Below, one piece after another: positions 1 to 8,269 of a DNA stretch of 64,000 nt. Origin of the DNA: CALCKU01 sp964654665 (lineage in GTDB: Bacteria; Pseudomonadota; Alphaproteobacteria; Caulobacterales; Maricaulaceae). The notes under the pieces are model-generated. The model was not told the origin of the DNA. It worked only from the letters and a program-made list of their open reading frames with translations, and ran no database searches. The stretch lies in assembly GCA_964654665.1 (NCBI GenBank), contig CAZZKV010000007.1, positions 45,994 to 109,993 of the forward strand, written 5' to 3'. Both the position numbers and the translations under genes were made by a program. The number at the start of each line of letters is the position of its first letter. Within the stretch, counting starts at the first letter, position 1.

Positions 1-2
1 AG

Positions 3-110
3 ACGGCCAATCCTCCGCAGGCGGTTAAAATTCAAGGGCCAAAAACAGGTCCGGCAGGCGGGTTTATGGGACAACCTTTGGGTAAGAAGCCCGCTGGGGG
101 CGTATCATGA
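3..110 (+). CDS. C-terminal end of an upstream protein, probably the type I secretion ABC transporter
   Basis: An open frame runs in from the window edge and ends at TGA 108-110, giving a 35-residue Pro/Gly/Lys-rich tail that ends in PAGGVS. Its stop overlaps the ATG of the next gene (ATGA), which indicates translational coupling. Type I secretion adaptors of the HlyD/PrtE kind normally follow the gene for their ABC-type exporter, and those exporters often end in low-complexity tails. No catalytic part is visible, so the product is inferred from position only. Confidence 0.55.
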   Translation, partial: TANPPQAVKIQGPKTGPAGGFMGQPLGKKPAGGVS

Positions 111-1459
111 ACCAACCCCTTGGGCAGATGCAAATTGCTATGCCGCCAGCCATGGAGGATGGTGATGCGGCGCAAAAAAAAGAATCTTTTGATAAGTTTT
201 TACTTATGGGGTGGTGCGGTATTGGCGCATTGATTTTAGTTCTTTTGTTCTTTTTGATAGCCCCGCTTAAAGGTGCGGTGATTGCACCGGGAGCTTTGGC
301 GCTTGAAGGAAAACCGCAAGTTATTCAGCATGTTGACGGCGGTATTGTTGGTGAAATTTTTGTTCGTGACGGGTCAGCTGTGAAACAGGGGGATGTTTTG
401 ATGCGTCTTGACCCGACAGCGATTGAAGCTAACCGGTCTGCGGTTGAAACCCGCCGTTTTGAGATGTTAGCATTTGTTGCACGTTTAACGGCTGAACGCG
501 ATAACGCCAATACTATTTTATGGCCCGCAAGCCTAGTAAAACATAAGACCTTGCGGGATGTGGAAATAGCTATGGAAGGCCAGCAAAATCTTTTTGAAGC
601 GCGTAAACGCTCGGCAACAGGGCGGGTTAATCAATTGGATAAGAGAATTGCGCAATCGCGCGATCAAATATCGGGTTTAAGGTCACTTGTTACTTCAAAT
701 GTATCTCAAATTTCCCTTATTTCTCAAGAACTTGTAGGGCTAAGGGAGTTGGTTTCTAAAGGCTTTGCATCTAAAACCCGTGTTTTGGCTTTGGAACGTG
801 AACAAGCGCGTTTGAATGGGGACATGGCGAGCCGACGATCTGAAATTGGCCGATTGGAGAATTTAATTAGAGAAACACAAATTCAGATAAATCTTATTCG
901 CCGCGAACGCGAAGAAGAGGTTTTGTCGCAATTGCGACAAGCCGAAACAGACCTCAGTGATTTATCGGAACAATTGACAACAGCGGCGGACCAACGCAGG
1001 CGCGTGGATGTAAAAGCCCCCGTTGCCGGACTTGTTCATAATATGCAAATCGCCACCATAGGAGGCGTTATAGCCGCTGGCGAACCTATTATGTCTATTA
1101 TTTCGCAAAATGATAATTTGATCATAGAAACACAAGTGCAACCCGGCGATATTGATCAGATATATACCGGCCAAGAAACACGGGTGAACCTATCAGCCTT
1201 TAATCAACGCACAACGCCACAATTACGCGGTATTGTTAAATCTATATCGGCTGATCGATTGATGGACCCCATTACGGGCCTTCCATATTATACAGTGATT
1301 GTGATAATTCCGCCCAATGAATTGGCTTTGTTAGATGGTCTAGACCTTATTCCCGGTATGCCAGCCGAAGCTTTTATGCAAACGCAAAACCGATCGGCGT
1401 GGAGCTATCTTATGAAACCGGTTGTTGATGCTATGCGCCGGGCTGGCCGTGAAGAATAA
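107..1459 (+). CDS. HlyD/PrtE-family type I secretion periplasmic adaptor
   Basis: Membrane fusion protein of a type I secretion system, linking an inner-membrane ABC exporter to a TolC-like channel. The 450-residue length is normal for the family. One transmembrane segment lies at about residues 35-57 after a short cytoplasmic N-terminus. A lipoyl/barrel half follows (IQHVDGGIVGEI, about 72-83), then a long alpha-helical coiled coil at about 110-300, then the second half (VKAPVAGLVHNM) and a beta-barrel C-terminus. The ATG overlaps the stop of the preceding gene. The exported substrate cannot be told from the window. Confidence 0.92.
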   Translation: MNQPLGQMQIAMPPAMEDGDAAQKKESFDKFLLMGWCGIGALILVLLFFLIAPLKGAVIAPGALALEGKPQVIQHVDGGIVGEIFVRDGSAVKQGDVLMRLDPTAIEANRSAVETRRFEMLAFVARLTAERDNANTILWPASLVKHKTLRDVEIAMEGQQNLFEARKRSATGRVNQLDKRIAQSRDQISGLRSLVTSNVSQISLISQELVGLRELVSKGFASKTRVLALEREQARLNGDMASRRSEIGRLENLIRETQIQINLIRREREEEVLSQLRQAETDLSDLSEQLTTAADQRRRVDVKAPVAGLVHNMQIATIGGVIAAGEPIMSIISQNDNLIIETQVQPGDIDQIYTGQETRVNLSAFNQRTTPQLRGIVKSISADRLMDPITGLPYYTVIVIIPPNELALLDGLDLIPGMPAEAFMQTQNRSAWSYLMKPVVDAMRRAGREE

Positions 1460-1470
1460 TATGGCTTTTC

Positions 1471-1935
1471 TTATAAAATCTTAGGCGGATAACCTGACCA
1501 ACGTTTTACGGTTTTCATAACGAGAGATGATTGAATACGGTTGACATGGGGTAGAGCGGCAATGGTGCGCTTATAAAGCTTTTCATAACTTTCTGTATCA
1601 GGTGCGGCCACTTTGATAAGATAATCCGCGGAGCCGGTTGTGAGGTAACATTCTAGAACTTCGGGATGGGCTAGAGCTGCTTTTTCAAAGGCTGCGAGAA
1701 CTGCTTCACTTTGGCTCTCAAGTGAAACTTCAACGTAAAACATCATTTTATATCCCAGCTTTTCTCCGCTGAGCCGCGCTGCATAGCGTTCTATAACGCC
1801 GTTTTTTTCAAGAATGCCAATACGGCGGTGACAAGCAGATGCCGAGAGACCAACATGCTCTCCAATATCGGCAATCGAGAGTCGGCAATTGTCTTGTAAA
1901 ATGCCTAATATATTGCGATCAATATCATCTATCAT
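1471..1935 (-). CDS. Lrp/AsnC-family transcriptional regulator, probable regulator of alanine dehydrogenase
   Basis: A 154-residue Lrp/AsnC protein. The N-terminal winged helix (about residues 1-60) begins with IDDIDRNILGILQDN and has the recognition helix LSASACHRRIGILEKNGVI. The C-terminal RAM ligand-binding domain is at about 65-150 (ECYLTTGSADYLIKV). It is divergent from alanine dehydrogenase with 129 bp between them; in many alphaproteobacteria and actinobacteria this arrangement marks an alanine-responsive activator (AldR/BkdR-like). Amino acid response and autoregulation are inferred. The gene is convergent with the HlyD-type gene, 11 bp apart. Confidence 0.92.
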   Translation of the reverse strand: MIDDIDRNILGILQDNCRLSIADIGEHVGLSASACHRRIGILEKNGVIERYAARLSGEKLGYKMMFYVEVSLESQSEAVLAAFEKAALAHPEVLECYLTTGSADYLIKVAAPDTESYEKLYKRTIAALPHVNRIQSSLVMKTVKRWSGYPPKIL

Positions 1936-2064
1936 AAAACTATATTCTATAAATTAAGGAAAAATACGAATAATATACATAAATACATGCATTTCAGAGG
2001 TCAATATCGTATGTTTTAAGACTGCCAGTTTGTTAGAGTTCGATTAGCAATATGGGAGAATTTC
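1936..2064. promoter_or_regulatory. Divergent Lrp-type regulator / ald control region
   Basis: AT-rich 129 bp spacer between two divergent starts. An inverted repeat ATACGA (1964-1969) / TCGTAT (2007-2012) and the near-repeat ATACAT-AAATACATG between its arms are plausible Lrp-family contact sites. The ald ribosome binding site GGGAGAA lies just before its ATG. No convincing -35/-10 pair could be fixed by eye. Confidence 0.45.
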
Positions 2065-3177
2065 ATGCTGATTGGTGTACCAAAAGAAATTAAAAATCAC
2101 GAATATCGTGTTGGTCTGACACCCGAGAGTGTTGCTGAGCTTGTCCATTTTGGTCAAACGCTCATTGTTGAAACAGCGGCTGGCGCCGGTATTGGCGCAT
2201 CGGATGCTGATTATGTGGCGGCCGGGGCCGAGATTGTTACAACTGCGGTTGAAGTTTTTCAGCGGGCTGAAATGATTGTAAAAGTCAAAGAGCCGCAAGC
2301 GGTGGAACGCGCGATGCTGCGTCCCGGTCAAATATTATATACCTATCTGCATTTGGCACCGGATCCTGCGCAAACCAAAGATTTGATTAAATCGGGCGCA
2401 ATTTGCATTGCTTATGAAACGGTGACGGATGATGCGGGTGATCTGCCTTTACTCAAACCGATGAGCCAAGTGGCCGGACGTTTGGCTATTCAGGTGGGAG
2501 CAAAGGCGCTGCAAAAAGAGAGCGGCGGACGGGGAGTTCTGCTTGGCGGTGTTCCGGGGGTAGCACCTGCGAAAGTCATAATTATTGGCGGCGGTGATGT
2601 TGGGTTTAATGCGGCGCAAATGGCCGTTGGTATGCAAGCCGATGTTACAATTTTGGAACGGAGTAATAGTGTTATGGAACGCCTATCCTATTATTTTGGC
2701 TCCAAAGCCAAAGTTATCCGTTCGACACCGGCTGTTCTGGCAGAGTTATTGAAAAGCGCAGATATGGTTGTTGGCGCGGTTCTGATTCCGGGTGCAGCAG
2801 CCCCCAAACTTGTGAGCCGGGATATGTTACCAACGATGCTGGATGGATCTGTTTTGGTTGACGTTGCAATTGATCAAGGCGGGTGTTTTGAAACATCAAA
2901 AGCAACAACCCATGCTGAGCCGACTTATATCATTGACGGGGTGGTGCATTATTGTGTGGCCAATATGCCGGGAGCCGTGGCTCGAACATCGACCTATGCT
3001 CTGAATGCCGCGACATTACGCCATGCTAAAAATATCGCGAAACTGGGTTGGAAAGCCGCGCTTAAAGCTGATCGGCATTTACTCAATGGTTTGAATGTTT
3101 GCGAAGGTAAATTAACTTATGCTGCGGTTGGCGAGGCTTTAGGGCTTGAAAGTGTTGAGGCTGAAAGCTGTCTTTAA
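2065..3177 (+). CDS. ald: Alanine dehydrogenase
   Basis: NAD-dependent oxidative deamination of L-alanine to pyruvate and ammonium, reversible, in the cytoplasm. The 370-residue length is that of the family. It opens with the characteristic MLIGVPKEIKNHEYRVG. Lys75 (KVKEPQ) and His96 (YLHLAPD) match the pyruvate-binding Lys and catalytic His, and the Rossmann motif IIGGGDVGFNAAQ lies at about 175. GGGAGAA precedes the ATG. The divergent Lrp-type gene is its likely regulator, so expression is probably induced by alanine. Confidence 0.97.
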   Translation: MLIGVPKEIKNHEYRVGLTPESVAELVHFGQTLIVETAAGAGIGASDADYVAAGAEIVTTAVEVFQRAEMIVKVKEPQAVERAMLRPGQILYTYLHLAPDPAQTKDLIKSGAICIAYETVTDDAGDLPLLKPMSQVAGRLAIQVGAKALQKESGGRGVLLGGVPGVAPAKVIIIGGGDVGFNAAQMAVGMQADVTILERSNSVMERLSYYFGSKAKVIRSTPAVLAELLKSADMVVGAVLIPGAAAPKLVSRDMLPTMLDGSVLVDVAIDQGGCFETSKATTHAEPTYIIDGVVHYCVANMPGAVARTSTYALNAATLRHAKNIAKLGWKAALKADRHLLNGLNVCEGKLTYAAVGEALGLESVEAESCL

Positions 3178-3185
3178 CGGAGATT

Positions 3186-3207
3186 TCCCTGATCCGGGAT
3201 TTTTTTT
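3186..3207 (+). terminator. Weak candidate terminator after ald
   Basis: A short stem TCCC/GGGA with a six-base loop is followed at once by eight T residues (3200-3207), just after the ald stop and between convergent genes. The stem is short, so it is only a candidate. Confidence 0.35.
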
Positions 3208-3685
3208 AACTAGGATTTTCTTTGGCAATTTGGGCATGTATATCATTGACTTTTAACAGGGCGGCCGATCCATAATAGGGCGTGAATTCTACATTGAAAA
3301 TACCGGCCTCGACAGCGGGGTCGGTTAAAACAAGGCGCTTGGCTTCTTCGACGGTTTTGACATTGAAAATATATAGGCCGCGTTTGATTTTATCAGGATC
3401 GTTAAAAGGCCCGGCTAAAACCAGTGTTTTATTGGCCGCCAAAGCTCTAATATTGGCAAAATGTCCTGCAAATATAGTGTTACGTGTTTCGGCATCGGTA
3501 ATAGTTTTATCATTGGGGCCTGTTGTCAATATAACCATGACATAACTGCGCATGCCGTAATCATCTGCACCCAATTCAGAAGCCAGAGCAGCATTAAAGC
3601 CCGTTTGCTCTTTGTTTTTGACTGTTTCGGAGGAATGACAGGCCGTTAATACGGTGCATAAAAGGAATATCCAGATGGCTTTCAT
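3206..3685 (-). CDS. YCII-domain lipoprotein
   Basis: A 159-residue lipoprotein. The signal peptide ends in the lipobox LTAC with the modified Cys at residue 16. The mature part carries a YCII-related domain (about residues 45-140), seen in SYVMVILTTGP, the conserved FAGHFANIRALAANK and the LVLAGPF strand. YCII domains have a ferredoxin-like fold with a His-Asp pair and are known from small dehalogenase-like enzymes; the role of lipoprotein versions is unknown. GGGGAT lies before the ATG. It is convergent with ald. Confidence 0.8.
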   Translation of the reverse strand: MKAIWIFLLCTVLTACHSSETVKNKEQTGFNAALASELGADDYGMRSYVMVILTTGPNDKTITDAETRNTIFAGHFANIRALAANKTLVLAGPFNDPDKIKRGLYIFNVKTVEEAKRLVLTDPAVEAGIFNVEFTPYYGSAALLKVNDIHAQIAKENPS

Positions 3686-3762
3686 TATAAATCCCCGTTG
3701 ATTTATTATCGGTTTATGTCTGTAGTCATGACAGTTTAAAAGGTCTGGGACAATCTGGCAAA

Positions 3763-3998
3763 ATGATTCTGAATTCGTCTTTATCGGTAAAAGTGTGGCT
3801 TGACTCTCGTCAATCCCGCCTGCGGGGTGTGCAGCCCATTGCGCTAGCGGATTGGCTTTATAAAAGCGATAGTTAAAGGCGCAGATGGCGTGTCGTCGCC
3901 CATTAATCCAGAATAAGCGTGAAATTGTATTTCAGGCGAAAGAGAAGGCCTATCCGGCATCTGATGAGCTCTATGACTTTATCCGCCAGTCTCTGTAA
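3763..3998 (+). pseudogene. Frameshifted, truncated remnant of a DUF3445 (haem-dependent oxidative N-demethylase-like) gene
   Basis: Two short frames read as one protein if joined by a single frameshift. The first starts at ATG 3763 and stops at TAA 3874-3876, ending GVQPIALADWLYKSDS. The second runs from about 3873 to TAA 3996-3998 (QNKREIVFQAKEK then ASDELYDFIRQSL). Together they resemble the first 75 or so residues of DUF3445 proteins, whose N-terminus has a G-x-x-P-(I/L)-x-x-A-D-W motif followed by an Arg/Lys-rich helix. The family is about 300 residues long, so the rest is missing. The fragment overlaps the 3' end of the epimerase gene on the other strand. The family call was made by eye from memory of the family pattern. 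Confidence 0.55.
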
Positions 3999-4947
3999 GG
4001 TGGTATAATATTGTATTGGTGTAAGCCGCGCCCGGTTCCAAAATGAGACTGTTGTCGCCATGGCGGAGACTATTGGGCGGGGCATGAGGTTCAAGGGCTA
4101 TAGCGGAACGAGGGTAGGGCAGGTCGTCACCCGTATAAACCTGAACGCCTTGTTGGTTACTGTATAAGGTAAGACTTCGATCGTTTGTTGATACTATAGC
4201 GATTGGGCGTAGAGTGTTCGGCGACCAGAGTTTATCCGGTGTTGAGTGATTAAAGTGATCAATACGCGCTGTCCCGATAGGGCGGGGTGTGGTGAAATCT
4301 AAATCTGACCCAGACGCATCCAGCCATTTATCCTTACAGAGACCCTTAGCCGATTTTTCGCGATATGATGCACTGTTTAAGGTTAATTTATGGGTGTTGA
4401 TTACCGGTTCGTCTGACAGGTTGAAATAGGGATGATAGGTCATATTGATATAAGCCGAACGGGCCGGGGTTGCGCGTATATCAAGGCTCAACCCGCTTTC
4501 TGTTATTTCAAACCTTAATTTTGCTGTGATGGGACCGGGCAAGCCTTGATGACCATCGGGGTATATACAGCTTAGGCATAATATGGTTGGATCGGTACTG
4601 GGCTCTCGTTTCCAGTTTAGCCTATCAAAGCCATTTGGCCCGCTATGGAGATTATGCGGGCCGTCATTTTGCGGCATTTGATAGGTTTGATTGTATATTG
4701 AAAGCTGACCATGGGCGGTTCGATTGGCGATAGGACCGATAAGAGCGCCGATGTGATGGGTTTGATCCTGATAGGATTGCAAATCTTCAAAACCGAGAAC
4801 GCAGTTAAAGCCATCAGGGAAGTGCAACCCTTGCAAGGTTGCACCATAGCTTAAAAGGGTTGCTCTTAGTCCATTTTCTGCCGTGAGTTCATAAGCCATC
4901 ACAATATCACCGCTTGATAATCTACCAAATATATATTCCGAAATCAT
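3979..4947 (-). CDS. galM: Aldose 1-epimerase family protein (galactose mutarotase-like)
   Basis: Interconverts alpha and beta anomers of hexoses. The protein from ATG 4947 has 322 residues and starts MISEYIFGRLSSG, which fits the family; an in-frame start 72 bp further up would add a Cys-rich leader not seen in relatives and would run into the divergent gene's control region. Family marks are LLSYGATLQGLHFPD, the substrate-site stretches IANRTAHG and GPHNLHSGPNGF, MTYHPYFNLS with the catalytic His, and the late Glu in ALEPHAPPNSL. It is divergent from the class II aldolase gene, so both may serve the same sugar route. The gene symbol is by family only. Confidence 0.85.
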   Translation of the reverse strand: MISEYIFGRLSSGDIVMAYELTAENGLRATLLSYGATLQGLHFPDGFNCVLGFEDLQSYQDQTHHIGALIGPIANRTAHGQLSIYNQTYQMPQNDGPHNLHSGPNGFDRLNWKREPSTDPTILCLSCIYPDGHQGLPGPITAKLRFEITESGLSLDIRATPARSAYINMTYHPYFNLSDEPVINTHKLTLNSASYREKSAKGLCKDKWLDASGSDLDFTTPRPIGTARIDHFNHSTPDKLWSPNTLRPIAIVSTNDRSLTLYSNQQGVQVYTGDDLPYPRSAIALEPHAPPNSLRHGDNSLILEPGAAYTNTILYHLTETGG

Positions 4948-5039
4948 GCATAACCGCATAGCAAACAGACATAACCATGCAAGCTCTTGCCAGTTGCTCT
5001 GATATGCGCATAATTGCATATATAACGCAGGAGCCGATT

Positions 5040-5876
5040 ATGAATGCACAAGCCGATCCATCCAACATGCAGGTTGACAGCGGATTTAATATTCCAGATC
5101 CATCATCCATTGACCGCTTAGAGGGTAAGGTCAGTGATCCAGAATGGCATATGCGGAAACAATTGGCTGCCACTTATCGCTTGTGTGCGATATATGGGTG
5201 GACGGATTTAGTCTTTACACATATTTCGGCACGCTTGCCCGATGAAGATGGAGAGGAACGGTTTCTCATTAATCCTTACGGGGTTATGTTTGACGAAATG
5301 ACGGCCTCTAGTCTTGTTAAAATCGATCTGGATGGAAAAATCTGTCAAGATACACCATATTTTATTAATCCCGCTGGCTTTACAATTCATAGTGCTGTTC
5401 ACCATGCGCGCGAGGATGCGAAATGTGTGATCCATGTTCATACCCCATACGGTATGGCCGTGTCAGCGCAGAAAAAAGGTCTGCGCCGGTATACGCAAAT
5501 GTCGATGCAGGTTTATAATGATCTGGCCTATCATGATTATGAGGGTATTGCGCTGGATCTTGATGAACGTGAGCGGTTAGTGGCGAATATAGGGTCAAAA
5601 TCTCTTTTGATGTTGCGCAACCACGGTACGCTGACGTTAGGGCCATCGTGCGGCACAGCGTTTTTGCGAATGTATTTCCTCGAAAATGCCTGCAAAGCGC
5701 AGATTTTCGCACAATCGGTTGGCGGCGAAGAACATTTGCATGAAGAACCCGAAGCTATGGGGAACCGTGTGTATGAACAAGGGGCCGCTGCCTTTGTACC
5801 GGGTATGGGGGATAATCTTGTGTGGCCGGGTTTGATGCGGAAACTGGCGCGTAGTAATCCGGGGCACGATTATTAA
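5040..5876 (+). CDS. Class II aldolase/adducin family protein
   Basis: A 278-residue zinc-dependent aldolase-fold protein of the L-fuculose-phosphate aldolase/adducin family. The zinc ligands are visible in CVIHVHTPYG (two His) and LLMLRNHGTL (third His); FTHISARLP near the N-terminus is the usual phosphate or substrate loop. The start is set by GGAG at 5030-5033, six bases before ATG 5040; a longer frame from 4977 has no such site. Many proteobacterial members of this long subgroup have no known substrate, so the reaction is open. It is divergent from the epimerase gene. Confidence 0.88.
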   Translation: MNAQADPSNMQVDSGFNIPDPSSIDRLEGKVSDPEWHMRKQLAATYRLCAIYGWTDLVFTHISARLPDEDGEERFLINPYGVMFDEMTASSLVKIDLDGKICQDTPYFINPAGFTIHSAVHHAREDAKCVIHVHTPYGMAVSAQKKGLRRYTQMSMQVYNDLAYHDYEGIALDLDERERLVANIGSKSLLMLRNHGTLTLGPSCGTAFLRMYFLENACKAQIFAQSVGGEEHLHEEPEAMGNRVYEQGAAAFVPGMGDNLVWPGLMRKLARSNPGHDY

Positions 5877-5950
5877 AATACAAATAGGCCTATAATAGCC
5901 GGCATCTGGAAAACCAGAGCCGCAACAATAGAGATCTCGGGGAGAATATC

Positions 5951-8086
5951 ATGCGCCAAATAATATTATGGATGTGGTCCATCCTTGCGGCTTTGACTAT
6001 AACAGCCTGTGGGCCGCAAACGTCTAGTATTGATACGATTGTTGTCGATACGGCTGTGTCCGAAGATACAATTATGGCTGGCGATATTGACGGGTGGCGC
6101 AGCCATGGCGGTAGTTATGCCGAGGATCGCTTTGTAAAATTGGCAAAAATTTCAACTGAAAACGTCGATCAATTAGGGTTGGCTTGGTCATATGATTTGG
6201 GCACAAGCCGCGGTATAGAGGCCACACCCATTGTTCATAATGGTATTATGTATGTGACATCGACATGGAATATTGTGCATGCATTGGATGTGCGTACGGG
6301 TCAGCCGCTTTGGACGTTTGATCCCGAGGTTGATAAAAAACAAGCCAGCTATGCTTGCTGCGATGTTGTAAACCGAGGCGTGGCGATTTGGGGTGATAAA
6401 ATTTTTACAGCAACTATTGATGGGCGCCTTATTGCCCTGAATGCAAAGACGGGCGCTGTGGTCTGGGATAAACTGACGATTGATAAGTCTAAGCCTTATA
6501 CTATTACCGGTGCGCCGCGTGTTATTAAGGGCAAGGTTATTATTGGCAATGGCGGTGCCGAACTGGGTGTGCGGGGTTATGTCGGGGCTTTTGATGCGAA
6601 TACGGGTGATCAATTATGGCGCTTTTATACGGTGCCGGGAAATCCCGCTAACGGTTTTGAAAACGCTACAATGGAAATGGCTGCCGAGACGTGGAACGGG
6701 GAATGGTGGACTGCGGGCGGAGGCGGTACAGCATGGGATGCTATGGCATATGATCCTGAGCTCGATCTGCTATATATTGGTGTTGGTAATGGATCCCCAT
6801 GGAATCAATCTATTCGCAGTCCTGGCGGAGGGGATAATCTCTTTTTGTCGTCTATTGTCGCCTTACGTCCTGATACGGGTGAATATGTTTGGCATTATCA
6901 GACAACACCGGGCGAGACATGGGATTATACGGCAACGCAGCATCTTATTCTTGCGGATTTAGAGATCGAAGGGACGATGCGTAAAACGATTATGCAGGCA
7001 CCAAAAAACGGGTTTTTCTATGTTATTGACCGTGAAACGGGTGCCTTTATTTCGGGTAAGAACTTCGTTCCAGTCAATTGGGCTACCCATATTGACCCTG
7101 CCACGGGCCGCCCTGTTGAAAATCCGGCAGCGCGTTATTCAGGCAAAGATCCATTTTTCCAACTTCCGGGGCCGCTGGGCGCGCATAATTGGCACCCTAT
7201 GTCATATAGTCATGATACGGGCTTTGTTTATATTCCCGCCCAAGAAGCCCCTTGGGTTTATGGTGATAAGGGTGATTACGAATATAAAAACGGACAATGG
7301 AATACGGGCACCGATTTTATCTATGGGATGTTGCCAACGGATAAACCAACCTTTCGTCAACTTAAAGCTTTGGTTAAAGGCCGGCTCTTGGCATGGGATC
7401 CGGTAAAACAAGAACCAGCGTGGGCTTTTGAGCATAATGGCCCTTGGAATGGCGGGATATTATCGACATCGGGCGGGCTGGTTTTTCAAGGTACAGCCGA
7501 TGCACATTTTGCCGCCTATGATGCTCGATCGGGCGAGCGTTTATGGCGCTATTTTACCCAGACGGGTATTGTGGCTGCGCCCATTACCTATGAAATAGAT
7601 GGCGAACAATATGTCACGGTTGCTTCGGGGTGGGGTGGGTCTTTTGCCCTCGGGTTTGGCGGTGTGTTTCCAACGGGTAGTGCGATGAAGCTTGGCCGTG
7701 TATTGACCTTTAAAATAGGGGCAGAGGCGACACTACCGGACGTGCCCGTAGCTGAAGTTTATGTTCCTGAGATACCAAAAGTAACGGCATCTGAAGCGGT
7801 TATTAAGACGGGGGCTGTGGCCTATGCCAATGGGTGCGGGGTGTGTCATGGTGATCAGGCTTATTCATCAACTTTGACGCCAAACTTACGGTTTTCGGCT
7901 ATTACAACAGATGCTGAGGCGTGGAAATCTGTCGTTCTGGAGGGGGCATTGATTGAAAATGGTATGCCGAATTTTGGCGGCATTTTAGATGCGGACACAG
8001 CTGAGGCTATTCGCCATTATGTAATTGCCGAGGCCAATAGTGATCGAGATAAGCAATTTTATGATTCTGTCTCCCTGCCGGAATAG
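5951..8086 (+). CDS. PQQ-dependent quinohaemoprotein alcohol dehydrogenase (type II), lipoprotein-like N-terminus
   Basis: Oxidises alcohols in the periplasm with pyrroloquinoline quinone and passes electrons to its own haem c. At 711 residues the length is typical of quinohaemoprotein dehydrogenases. The signal ends TITAC, a lipobox. The eight-bladed propeller has adjacent cysteines in SYACCDVVNRG (the PQQ-stacking disulphide), the Ca/PQQ-site motifs NGGAELGVRGY and GETWDYTATQH (catalytic Asp), and tryptophan docking repeats. A C-terminal cytochrome c domain has haem site CGVCH at 629-633 and a late Met in NGMPNFGG. GGGGAGA precedes the ATG. No pqq biosynthesis genes lie in the window. Confidence 0.93.
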   Translation: MRQIILWMWSILAALTITACGPQTSSIDTIVVDTAVSEDTIMAGDIDGWRSHGGSYAEDRFVKLAKISTENVDQLGLAWSYDLGTSRGIEATPIVHNGIMYVTSTWNIVHALDVRTGQPLWTFDPEVDKKQASYACCDVVNRGVAIWGDKIFTATIDGRLIALNAKTGAVVWDKLTIDKSKPYTITGAPRVIKGKVIIGNGGAELGVRGYVGAFDANTGDQLWRFYTVPGNPANGFENATMEMAAETWNGEWWTAGGGGTAWDAMAYDPELDLLYIGVGNGSPWNQSIRSPGGGDNLFLSSIVALRPDTGEYVWHYQTTPGETWDYTATQHLILADLEIEGTMRKTIMQAPKNGFFYVIDRETGAFISGKNFVPVNWATHIDPATGRPVENPAARYSGKDPFFQLPGPLGAHNWHPMSYSHDTGFVYIPAQEAPWVYGDKGDYEYKNGQWNTGTDFIYGMLPTDKPTFRQLKALVKGRLLAWDPVKQEPAWAFEHNGPWNGGILSTSGGLVFQGTADAHFAAYDARSGERLWRYFTQTGIVAAPITYEIDGEQYVTVASGWGGSFALGFGGVFPTGSAMKLGRVLTFKIGAEATLPDVPVAEVYVPEIPKVTASEAVIKTGAVAYANGCGVCHGDQAYSSTLTPNLRFSAITTDAEAWKSVVLEGALIENGMPNFGGILDADTAEAIRHYVIAEANSDRDKQFYDSVSLPE

Positions 8087-8269
8087 GCAATTGGATGTAA
8101 AAAAACCGGTGATTTGGATCAGATTGGTAGCCTCGCTTAAATGAATATACAAACTGGTTAGCAAAAGTAATCTGAAAACCATAAATTCAACCTCATAAGC
8201 AGGCGGGTAATCTATGGCTAATGGTCCATATCGTAACGGCTCATTTACCATATTTGTCTATAGGCAGCT

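Noticed and set aside
6188..6613. 141-codon minus-strand open frame inside the PQQ alcohol dehydrogenase
   Set aside because: It lies fully antisense to a well-supported gene, has no ribosome binding site, and its composition is that of a shadow frame.
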